From: Rhyacophila brunnea
Taxonomy: Eukaryota; Arthropoda; Insecta; Trichoptera; Rhyacophilidae
Direction: 5' to 3'
DNA length: 64,000 bases
Assembly (NCBI GenBank): GCA_022495005.1
Contig: JAGYXB010000569.1
Span: forward strand, 1-64,000
Under the pieces are notes generated by a model. It ran no database searches, had not been told where the DNA came from, and was given only the letters and a program-made list of their open reading frames with translations. Position 1 is the first letter of the stretch; every line of letters starts with the position of its first letter. Both the position numbers and the translations under genes were made by a program. Positions 55,081 through 64,000 of this stretch are shown in pieces.

Positions 55081-56962
55081 GCCGGGCAAAATGGTGTTGC
55101 CATCATATCTACAGATATCATTATGTATACTTGTGTGTTATGTTATTTGAACATAACAATATACTTAATCACTTCATTATTTTATGTTATATAAAAATAA
55201 TTTATTTTGCATACGAGAGATGTTGTATATTTAGGAATGAATGTATTACACAGTTTACAAAACAACTGCAAAGGTATTAAAAAATATACCACAGCGCGCC
55301 GTAAATAAATAATAAACGCTGCGACGTCTCGACGTTAATAAATCTCCGATTATGTGTGAAATAATTCTGAATCTTTTTCGTATGGACTTTACGTCTCGTA
55401 ACCTCAGCAAGTCTGCTGATTTGTACGAAATAAGATAAGCTCCTATGGCAGAGCCTAAAACATTAGCGCATTATAATGTTGTCACGACTGCGCACTTTGT
55501 CCAAAATCATTAATAATTAGATAATTAAAAAAATAATTTCAACGGCGTTTAATCGAATATTAATAAATAAATAAGAATAGATTGTTTTTATAAATAAAAA
55601 TAAATTTTATCTAATGACTTTGATGGTTTTTCATGTTTTGAAAAATACGTAATTTAAACACATCGCTCATTTTTATGTCGTCAATGAGTTTTTGAAGTTT
55701 CATTGAATTAGTGTGTCGTTGTCATTTACTAGTGTGTACCTATTCATTTGTAGTAAATATCGTACTATTCTTGTAAGTAGGTATATCTGACAAGTGTGCT
55801 CTTTTTATCAGATCTATACAGCCTACCTCTTTCCAAAAGTCACCCTTCGCCACTGGTATTTGCTATGTACGGTAAAATATTATTTTTAACAACTTACTTC
55901 TACACGGAAGTTTCGTCGGATAATTCTGCACAACCCGTTGTTGTCTCGTCAGTATTCATCAGTTAAGTGCCGGTTTTTTGAAGCCATGGGTCACGGGTTC
56001 GATATCAGGCAAAAAAATGCATGATGTTTTCCAATAATATCTTGTGTAAGAATCAATGGATCGAGAAAATGGGTAATTATTCATTCATATGTATACATAA
56101 GTGAATAAATTATTAATATAATAATTTGGGTTCAAAAAGATAATTTACGTTTATAAAGTATGTAGTCCATGGAATTATGAAACTTATTTATTCACTGACA
56201 TATTTTTTATAAAAACAATATTAAAATATTGGGAACATTGAAACTAATACTCCGGACTTGATGGCATATGCATTATTTGAAGTTTATCCTTATAAATTAT
56301 GAATAATTATTCGTATGAAAAAAAACAAGAAAGCTGGAAACCCACGTAAAATGGTTTTGGAAACGTTTATAGAAGCTTTATTTATATAAGAGTTACTTAT
56401 AGATGCATCAGTTTTTAATGCCACAATAATCATTGATAACTTGTCTTTAGTGCACGCTAATTTAAAATGCGATTATGATTTTAGACGATCAATTAAAACG
56501 AAGATATATTTGAAATGTTAAACAATGCTAAACATGTAAATATGTCATCTTAATATATAAAGACTAAGAACTTATAATGACACCAATATCGATTAAAATT
56601 GATATAAAGTTATGACATTCTTATTTAACTCTGAATTTTATAAAGTAATTGATTGTATTACTTTGCATGAAACCCCATCTGGACTATTTCTAAATTTTAC
56701 AATAGTTTTTTCATCGTATTTACAATATGGACCTACTAAATTTTTAATCTCTATGTAGACGGGAAATAAGAAAAAATCCGTTATCAGTACACATATATTA
56801 TGTATATGGGATATTTATTTTTCATATTGAGTTATAGTACTCGTACCTACTTAAACATCGATTAAAATAATAAATTTTTCCACTGACTACTACAGTTTAA
56901 AATGTCTACCGTTTAGAGTGTTTAGGTTTAGACGATGTTAGAAGTACCTAATTAATGAGTAA
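55081..56962. other. AT-rich intergenic region
   Basis: No gene recognised. Near 55957-56012 the words CAGTTAAGTGCCGG and GGGTCACGGGTTCGAT resemble box A and box B of a tRNA, perhaps a tRNA-derived SINE relic. Confidence 0.35.
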
Positions 56963-56968
56963 TTTAAT
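56963..56968 (-). terminator. poly(A) signal variant of the secreted-protein gene
   Basis: ATTAAA on the minus strand, 20 bases past the stop codon of the gene ending at 56988. No AATAAA lies nearby on that strand. Confidence 0.4.
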
Positions 56969-56987
56969 ATAAAATAAATATGATGAT

Positions 56988-58154
56988 TTACTTATGTACT
57001 GTATCGGAAATGGTATTGATTTTTGAATCGACCACTTGTATCACTTCTTCTGACGCAGCTTTGATTTCCGTGACCTTTTTGCTAACAAAGTCAACTAAGG
57101 TTTCTAATGGAACTACAACATTATCGTTGATACTGTTTAAAGATTTGACGGCTTCTTCTGCAGCATTCTTCATTTTCTCATCATTGGTAGAAACGGAAAT
57201 ATTTGATATAAAGTCATTCGCATTGGAAATCTGGTAACCCAGCCCTTTGGAAACTATATCCGAAACGCTACCAACAGTTTTAGAAAGGCCACCAAGCTGA
57301 CCGACTATATCATTTTTCGTTATTATTTCTGTCGGTAAAAACGTTGGAATTTTGGCGAAAATTTTATCTGGAAGAAGACTAAAGCCAAATACCTGAAATT
57401 TTAGAAAATATATGAAAATACTCATACTGAAATACATAATACTCATAACATTAAAGATTATAGTATTCTTTTAATAAATCACATAACTTAGAGCAACCTC
57501 AGATGCATTATAATATATGTATAAAAGATCTCAGCAAAAAGAACACACAACGATTATTAAAATACCGACGAAGGCTTTTAGCAACAAACAAAAGTACCTA
57601 CCTACATTAATGACAATGCTTATATATCACTGTTAATATGGATATCATCTTTGTAATTTAAATCATGGGTGTAACATAGATTATATCAGGAGTCCCCCAA
57701 AATTCTTTTATCATGCTTTCACTTGCTATTATTTTTTATATGTAATTATTAAATATATTTTAGTCGACTTGGTATTGAATAAAATATATTTTTTAAATAG
57801 AAGAAAGTAAAACTTGTGGTGCTGTTATGTCCTGATAAAAGAGCCAAATTTAGTAACCTTTATTTAAATAGTACGCATTATAACAGCATTTCAATACATC
57901 CCCAGTTGCTAATAATATTATAAAAAAACCACATGTAAATTATTTGCGAAAAGAAAAATGCATAAAACGAAAGCACTCGCCATGCATAGGATAGTAGTTA
58001 TGTGTTTGTATCCAACTAGGTCTTAGATCTAGGATTTTTATTTTTAAATAGTGTAGGTATACAATATTAATATTATTACATACATCGTAATATGATAAAA
58101 ACTTTACTATTTTACCTGGAAAATGCAAACAAGGAGAATTAGCACCGTCTTCAT
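56988..58154 (-). CDS. two-exon gene for a small secreted helical protein
   Basis: Exon 1 is 58154-58116 (13 codons, MKTVLILLVCIFQ) with donor GTAAAA. Exon 2 is 57392-56988 after acceptor AATTTCAG, phase 0, giving 147 residues and a TAA stop. Exon 1 plus the first residues of exon 2 (VFGFS) form a typical signal peptide, so the protein is probably exported. The mature part (about 129 residues) has no Cys, is rich in Ser, Val, Lys, Asn and Glu, and is mostly amphipathic: SKTVGSVSDIVSKGLG, KMKNAAEEAVKSLNSIND, ETLVDFVSKKVTEIKAASEE. This suggests a helical bundle, perhaps lipid- or ligand-binding in haemolymph, saliva or gut. I do not recognise the family; apolipophorin III is similar only in style. 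A TATA box lies upstream and an ATTAAA downstream. No damage is visible, so it may be a working host gene. The 152-codon single frame from 57446 wrongly starts in the intron. Confidence 0.75.
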
Positions 58155-58202
58155 TTTCAGATCTTTGTTAATATTCTGATAAATAATATTTTTAATTTGT
58201 CA

Positions 58203-58209
58203 TTATATA
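58203..58209 (-). promoter_or_regulatory. TATA box of the secreted-protein gene
   Basis: TATATAA on the minus strand, about 50 bases upstream of the ATG at 58154. TTATCAGAATAT near 58175 could be the initiator. Confidence 0.4.
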
Positions 58210-58210
58210 A

Positions 58211-59214
58211 TAGTCTGATTTCCGTAAAATGGTATGTACTGTTATGAAGGTTACATTTTTTAAAGTTTCTTCAGCTGCATATTATTCAAATCAAAATTTA
58301 AGTTATGCTTTTCGTATTATTTACTTTACTTTTTTTTGGTTTTACATTAATTACCACCATATTATTAGTCACAAAGACACATTACGTAAGGAGACGGACG
58401 GTGATGTATAAACTGTATTTTATTTTTAAACTAGTATTTTGGTGTTCCTCGATAATATTTTTTATTCGTTTTAATTTATATAAATCATAATTATTTCATG
58501 TCTTTAAATATTTCTGTGTTTAAAATGTATAAATAATATATTTTAACATTCTCATCTTTTCTAACACGCTTGAGGATTTATTATTATAACTATAATTTGA
58601 TTGTGACTCATAATAATTCAGGAAGGTTGCCGACTCAAATATAAGCGATCGGATAAGCTCGGTTTTGTCCTAGATACTATCTTCTTTAATCTTTAGTGTC
58701 AGTACAATGTAGTAGTTGCAACGTGGTTACGCGCGCTGTATGCACATTTGTATAAGCCCGTTCGATATAATAAAATTATAATTCTATGCGATTTAATCAT
58801 CCACTTTGTAATTATATTTTTAATGTTGTAAGCAATATTTAAAGAATTAAATTATTGATATTTAAATTAACATTTAGTTTAGACAGTCGGTTAGAAGAAA
58901 GAACAATACAATAAAAACGGTCTTCAAATATGACATTTATAGTAACCGAAGAATAAAGTACAGCAAATATATAGCATTATCTGATAGACATGTCTGGGGA
59001 GTAGTAATTTTCATTTATGGAACTTAAATGAATAAAAAACATAAATTCTGGAAGATGTATATTCTTTCAATTTATAGGTATTTGATCTCGAACAAAGAAA
59101 AAATAATACCCGTATCGGCCGTATCCCATATTTTATGTGCTAAATTAAAGCTATTTTTGGATTATCCTTTAATAGATTTAATTTAAATCTAATGAATAAA
59201 GAGACAATACATGC
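58211..59214. other. AT-rich intergenic region, nothing recognised
   Basis: Only short unsupported open frames. Confidence 0.4.
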
Positions 59215-59420
59215 AAGAATGACCGCTGGACGAATGTGATATTCCAGTGGTACCGTGGGATATAATATGGGCGAAAGGTCGCGTCAAGTTACGCTGGCTT
59301 GATGAAATGTTAAGGTTCGGTGAAATAACTCGGAAGTGAAGACCAAGAAATTGAGAAAAGTAAATAGAGGTTGAAGAGGCCGTCAGCCAGCAGTTGGTTG
59401 AAATACGTTGATGTTGATGA
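59215..59420 (+). mobile_element. decayed RTE-type LINE 3' fragment
   Basis: With frame changes it reads RWLDEMLRFGEIT near 59300 and EVEEAVSQQLVE near 59370, then a TGATGTTGATGA tail. This parallels RWIDELVKFGGNT and LGEAFIQQWI at 61340-61450. Confidence 0.6.
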
Positions 59421-59937
59421 TTATATATAATATGGACCTATTTAATGTATGACAACACGATCAAAGGATCCCATCTTGTTGTTATTATTATATTATTATT
59501 GATGTATTTATCATTAAAGTTTGTTAATTAAGTTTTTACTAATGCAGTAAAAATATTCTTGAATAAGTTATATTTTTAATAAATATTAAATATTTATTTT
59601 AAAAACATTGATTTTTTATGACAATACTATTGTGACTATACCGTATATGAGTCAAAATACCGTTCTTGGGTCACCAAGAATAAATATTTAAAATTTTATA
59701 TTATGCATTTTTTCTCTACGCAATTAACTTTCATGCTTTTTTATTGTTTTTTTTTTTGATAATAAAATAATATTATATTTTGTAATAATTTATCATGACA
59801 TCTTCTTTTTTATAACAATTATTTTGATTTTCTCGTATAATAAGTAATGCCATTTAATTTTCGATGAAAAGCCTTCAACAGACTTCTCACTAATGCCCAC
59901 TCAAAACAATATGGTAAAATAGGGAAACTCGGGTGAT

Positions 59938-60095
59938 CCAGCCTGAAAAACATAGAATACCCGTTCTTACATAAGGCATGTCACCTGAAATGGAATATCA
60001 ACGACATCATACAAGCTGGGGAAAACGGGATTGCATGCCAACTTCTGGAGTGGCGTAGCAACTGAAGATTCCTACACAAAGAAGAAGATTATAAT
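59938..60095 (+). mobile_element. possible LINE 3' tail
   Basis: Encodes HLKWNINDIIQAGENG and QLLEWRSN, then stops and AAGAAGAAG. Weak resemblance to LINE C-termini; ends uncertain. Confidence 0.3.
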
Positions 60096-60689
60096 ATTAG
60101 CGTTTCTTGGAATAAATACGGCTTGTTGCCAATCTCCTGTTACTATGATATGTTTCCAGATTCCAGAAGGATCATTTTTAAATTCCTTTCAGAATATTCT
60201 CAGCTCCTGAGTCGTTTCTTCAATATATTATGTGAAACCATGGTGGTGGCCGAAATGACTAGCGGTCAAATATTTATTAATATTTTATTTTATTTATATT
60301 ATTTCCTCAATAGTATAGCGTTTCTCGTAATAAGTTGGTAGCTGTTATTTATTGCACCATGCATCTCCAGGTGTTACATAATATTGTGTTTAAGAGGACT
60401 TTGATGGATGGCCTTGGATTTTTGAATTGCCCGTCTGATTATTTTACGATTATAGTCCGTTTATACGTGCATAGATTTATTTACTCAGGGAACTCAGATA
60501 ACTTATCTATTCTGTTCTGTGGATTTACTGCTGACCTACGTATTATCGCGGCGGCCATAACAAGAAAATTAACGTTTCAACACGTATTATCGTGCAAGTT
60601 GCAAGATTGCATGCATGGATCAAAATAGTTCAGCGGCTTCTGAATTCTCACGGGGTAGTTGGAACTTCATACATCAATAATTAACAGGT

Positions 60690-62190
60690 ATTATTTTTTT
60701 ATAATGGTTTTTAACAAAAAGTAAAAATCATCCATAATAGGATTTTTCGAAAATGCGAAGAAGACATGGATGACACACAATTTGGCTTCAGAAGTGGTTT
60801 GAGCACTCGCGAAGCACTTTTCAGCTTGAATGTTCTAGTGCAAAGATGCCTAGATGTTAATGTTGATGTTTATATGTGTTTCATCGATTACGAGAAAGCA
60901 TTCGATACTGTTAGGCATCTTAAACTTTTCGAACTCTTACAGGATTACAAGGTGAATCAGTGGGTATTATGGTTAATGGCAAACATATTAACAATATACG
61001 ATATGCCGATGATACTGTGCTGATTGCTGATAGTTTAAAGAGTTTACATCAACTGGTGGATCAACAAGACGTGGACCCTCAACACGAGAGATGTCCAAAG
61101 GCTAAGAGTCACACAGCGAGGCATGGAGAGGTGCATGTTGGGCATCACGCGAAAGGACCGTAAGAGGAACGAATGGGTTAGGAAGCAGACAAGAGTACGC
61201 GACGTCTATTACACGTTGCCAAACAGCTGAAATGGAGATGGGCGGGACACATTGCTCGCCGAAAGGACGGCCGCTGGACAAATGCCGTCATACCGGTACC
61301 CAAGGGGTACGAAACGGCCACAGGGTCGCCCTAAAAGCCGCTGGATTGACGAACTGGTAAAGTTCGGCGGAAATACGTGGCAGCGAACGACACAGGACCG
61401 AGAGAGTTGGAGAAAGCTTGGGGAGGCCTTCATCCAGCAGTGGATTGACCCCGGCTGATGATGATGACATCAACTGGTAGAAAAGGTTAATGAGGTCAGT
61501 AATTCTTATGGTTTAAAAATGAACTTCAAGAAAACAAAACTATTACTACTATCAAAAATAGCGACACCAGACACCAACACAAATTTTGTCATTAACAGCG
61601 AACCAATCGAACGTGTGGCCCATTATAAATATTTAGGTACATGGGTCAATGAGAAATGGGACCAGTGTCAGGAAATAAAAACTAGAATTGAGATCGCAAG
61701 GAGCGTTTTTCTCAAAATGAGACGCCTCCTTAGCAATCGAGATCTTAACCTAGGTCTGAGACTGCGTATGGTACGTTGTTATGTTCTCTCAATTCTTTTC
61801 TAAAGTGTGGAAGTATGGACGCTAAACCAAGAGATGTCACGGAGACTTGAAGCTTTCGAGATGTGGCTGCATCCTCAAAATTCCTTGGACTGACCGGGTG
61901 ACAAATGTTGAAGCTCTCAATCGAATGGGGAAGGATCGAGAAGTTCTACGTAGTATCAAAACCAGGAAACTACAGTAGCTCGGCCACAATATGAGAAGAC
62001 ACAAATACAGCATTCCCCAACTTGTCATTCAAGGAAAGATCAGTGGACGGCGCCGCATTTCGTGGCTTAAGAACCTCCGTGATTGGTACGAGTGCAGCTC
62101 CACCGAACTGTTCCGGGTAGCAAACGACAAAGATAAGATCGCCTTGATGGTGGCCGACCTCCGCTAGGGGATGGCACAATAAGAAGAAGA
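60690..62190 (+). mobile_element. decayed RTE-type LINE with internal deletion and a nested LINE tail
   Basis: Plus-strand RT: MDDTQFGFRSGLSTREALF and MCFIDYEKAFDTVRH (60766 onward). A jump from LLQDY straight to GIMVNGKHINNIRYADDTVL means the region with the G-x-x-QG-x-x-x-SP motif is deleted. After a nested insertion (61058-61466) it resumes as EKVNEVSNSYGLKMNFKKTK, HYKYLGTWVN and RTRIEIARSVF-like codons, then the C-terminal RRRISWLKNLRDW and a VADLR ending with an AAGAAGAAG tail. Stops and frameshifts occur near 61801, 61855 and 61977. The YADD box is intact. Confidence 0.8.
61058..61466 (+). mobile_element. 409-bp 5'-truncated RTE tail inserted into the LINE
   Basis: Flanked by ACATCAACTGGT at 61046-61057 and 61467-61478. 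Encodes the RTE C-terminal region: RGMERCMLGITRKDRKRNEW, then WRWAGHIARRKDGRW, then GRPKSRWIDELVKFGG, QDRESWRKLGEAFIQQW and a stop, ending in (TGA)n. One frameshift lies near 61195 and another near 61290. Confidence 0.85.
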
Positions 62191-62989
62191 ACAAAGTTAA
62201 CTAAGTTAAAACGATGGCCTATATCGTTGTGGGTCCCAGATTGAAATCCTGGTTCTGGCAAATACACATATTGGTTTTTAATTTTGTGTTTCGGTCCAGG
62301 GTATGGAACTTATAAGTTGAGCAAGTGGCTGACATTCATTTCTCGTAAAAACAAAATTTGTTAATACAAATCTCCACTCTTTGGTGGCCCATATTATGAT
62401 CTTATTAGGATCGGACACGGATGTCATTTTTGTTAATTCTACTTTATCCGAGTCATTTACGTTGACAACTGCTTCGGGCTATAAACTTATCTTCAGAACG
62501 GTCAACTCTAACTGAAATTGAAGATTCTGACAACTTTTTCCAATTTCGGTTGGCTGTGATAGAGCGAAAGGCTATATAATTTATGTCAATATCCAATTCG
62601 GTTTTCACCCACAACAATGGCGTAGTCTTCATCTATTTTTAATATTCTCCTGATTATTTAAATATCTTAAGTACATTTTTAACAGTTTAAGAACCGTACT
62701 ATTAAAAAAGTTAACGTCTATAATAATAAAGTCATATCTGGACATGTTTTTAATGTATTTGCTTATCTCAACTTGCTACATAAGGTTGAGTTAATGACCT
62801 TTATCACAAAGATGTACAGGTACAATGGGTATAGCCTTCGATAGGATGTATAGTATTGTTATGTGCCTGGTGGATTGAGAATTTGCCTCACCTGTATTCC
62901 ATGACCAAATGTGTTCTTTATTTTTGATGGCGTCGGATTCTTAATACATAAAAACTCAAGAGAATAACATAGAAAACTTCATAGGTAAT
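62191..62989. other. non-coding, nothing firm
   Basis: Near 62225-62262, GTGGGTCCCAGATTGAAATCC is loosely box-B-like and could be a SINE relic. No gene seen. Confidence 0.3.
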
Positions 62990-63330
62990 AACAGGTAGAG
63001 TATCACTATTGAATTTAAAAATACAAGGAAACAAATTATCTGTCATATAAGTATACGCACCCACAGAAATAGCGAAAGAAGAAGAATATGATACTTTTTA
63101 TACAAATGTAAACAAAGCTATTAACCAAGCACATAAAACTTTTATAATAATGGGTGACCTAAATGCAAAAATAGGCCAACCCAGACAAGACGAATACTTA
63201 GCTACAAAATCAAACGGGTATGGAGAAAGAAACCAGAAAGGCCAGAGGTTAACACTTTGGAGGAGGCCTTCACCCGAAGAGGGGTTCTTACAAACCAAAC
63301 AAACTAATTACATACCATTATTCAATTTAT
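62990..63330 (+). mobile_element. RTE-type LINE endonuclease fragment fused to a LINE tail
   Basis: Reads RVSLLNLKIQGNKLSVI, a stop where Gln is expected, then VYAPTEIAKEEEYDTFY, IIMGDLNAKIGQP and SNGYGERNQKGQRL, the endonuclease blocks of RTE elements. Directly after (63254 onward) GGGLHPKRGS / EEGFLQTKQ-type codons are those of an RTE C-terminus. The RT between them, about 2 kb, is missing. Confidence 0.7.
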
Positions 63331-63510
63331 AAACATTATCTAATAGTATTATATACAAAAATAAATAAAAAATCTTAATATACTCGTATATTATGTATTA
63401 TACAAAAAATAAAAAAATATAATAATAATTAATATTATATAAACTAGAAAATAAGTAGATAATACAACCATAGATAGATATATATACATAATAGATATAT
63501 TCATAGGTTA

Positions 63511-63530
63511 TATATATATATATATATATT
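63511..63530. repeat. (TA)n microsatellite
   Basis: About ten TA pairs in an AT-rich stretch. Confidence 0.9.
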
Positions 63531-63552
63531 AATTAGATATAGTCATTTAACT

Positions 63553-63656
63553 TTATTAATCGGTAACTGGAGAAGTGTGGCGAGAGACCGGAGTGAGTGG
63601 AGAGCGGTTGTGGAGGAGGCCAAATCCCACCCCGGGATGTAGCGCCGTGGAAAAAG
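63553..63656 (+). mobile_element. 104-bp 5'-truncated LINE tail
   Basis: Encodes WRSVARDRSEWRAVVEEAKS, a LINE C-terminal block. It is flanked by ATAGTCATTTAACT at 63539-63552 and 63657-63670, a 14-bp target duplication. Confidence 0.85.
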
Positions 63657-64000
63657 ATAGTCATTTAACTGTCATTTACTTTTGTTTGTAAGAAATAAAA
63701 AGGCTTTTTATTTTTTTCATTTTATTTATTTTATATTCCTGATCGCAAAAGTTCTGCATGTTATAAATGACATGGTTATTTTTTACTTTATACGCGACAT
63801 TGAAATTGTGAGGTTTAAAAGAATTATTAGAAGTGCCTAGTTTCAAACCCCCTAAAACAGTTTAAGAACAATAATTTTGAGTCACATATGTATATTTTTG
63901 TTAGGTACCTATATGATGGCCAAAGAATGAGCTTTAAAAAACGCCAAAAACTGTCAGTACGTATGATTAAAAATAAGGGTAAATTTCAAAACCCACTAAA

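Noticed and set aside
57393..57446. Single-exon reading of the secreted protein starting MSIMYFSM
   Set aside because: This start lies in the intron; a good acceptor at 57393 and a signal-peptide exon at 58154 give a better model.
1..64000. CRISPR array, operon or bacterial genes
   Set aside because: The tandem arrays seen have no spacers of even length between exact repeats, and the gene structure (introns, LINEs, LTR elements) is that of an animal.

Overview
The window reads as repeat-rich, AT-rich insect chromatin, most likely from a moth or butterfly. This rests on the types of mobile element (Ty3/Gypsy with a tRNA-Lys primer site, an RNase H-bearing LINE, RTE-type LINE tails ending in (TGA)n or (GAA)n, an animal Helitron, a pogo-like MITE), the frequent TAGGTACCTA-like words and short spliced genes with GT..AG introns. 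The order is an inference; insect is fairly safe. There is no bacterial-type gene organisation. Nearly everything is transposon sequence, much of it nested.

Layout. 1-3.4 kb: an AT-rich arm with a pogo/Tigger-like MITE (632-1201), a tandem array of ~100-bp units (2498-2995) and the 3' part of a spliced host-like gene (minus strand). 3390-15570: a complete Ty3/Gypsy element on the minus strand with 2350-bp LTRs, tRNA-Lys-type PBS, tandem repeats in its leader, gag and pol in one frame split by a single TGA, and a 4-bp target duplication. It sits inside an exon of that host-like gene, whose 5' exons are at 15571-16842. 20.6-28.7 kb: a decayed LINE (minus strand; ORF1, endonuclease, RT, RNase H). 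A 1.93-kb DNA transposon has landed inside its RNase H codons (20909-22839) and a decayed Helitron in its 5' leader (26679-28551).

29121-40381: a plus-strand LTR element (A) with 815-bp LTRs and no recognisable gag or pol. A second non-coding LTR element (B, 36111-40099) is inserted in its 3' LTR. Both carry the same polypurine core (CAGATGGGG), so the same unseen helper may mobilise both. Element A is unusually dense in perfect inverted repeats, including a potential pseudoknot; I regard this as the most unexpected structure here. 40.7-41.7 kb: exons of a second short spliced gene, resembling the interrupted one.

45.7-49.9 kb: a second, decayed Ty3/Gypsy element (minus strand). A separate primer-site-like sequence and possible LTR lie at 54.3-55.1 kb. 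56988-58154: the only gene that looks intact and host-owned, a two-exon gene for a 147-residue protein with a signal peptide. 59-63.7 kb: RTE-type LINE fragments, including two 5'-truncated tails with clear target duplications.

There is no metabolic or operon-like cooperation to describe. The logic is insertion order: LINE, then DNA transposon and Helitron into it; host-like gene, then Gypsy into it; element A, then element B into it.
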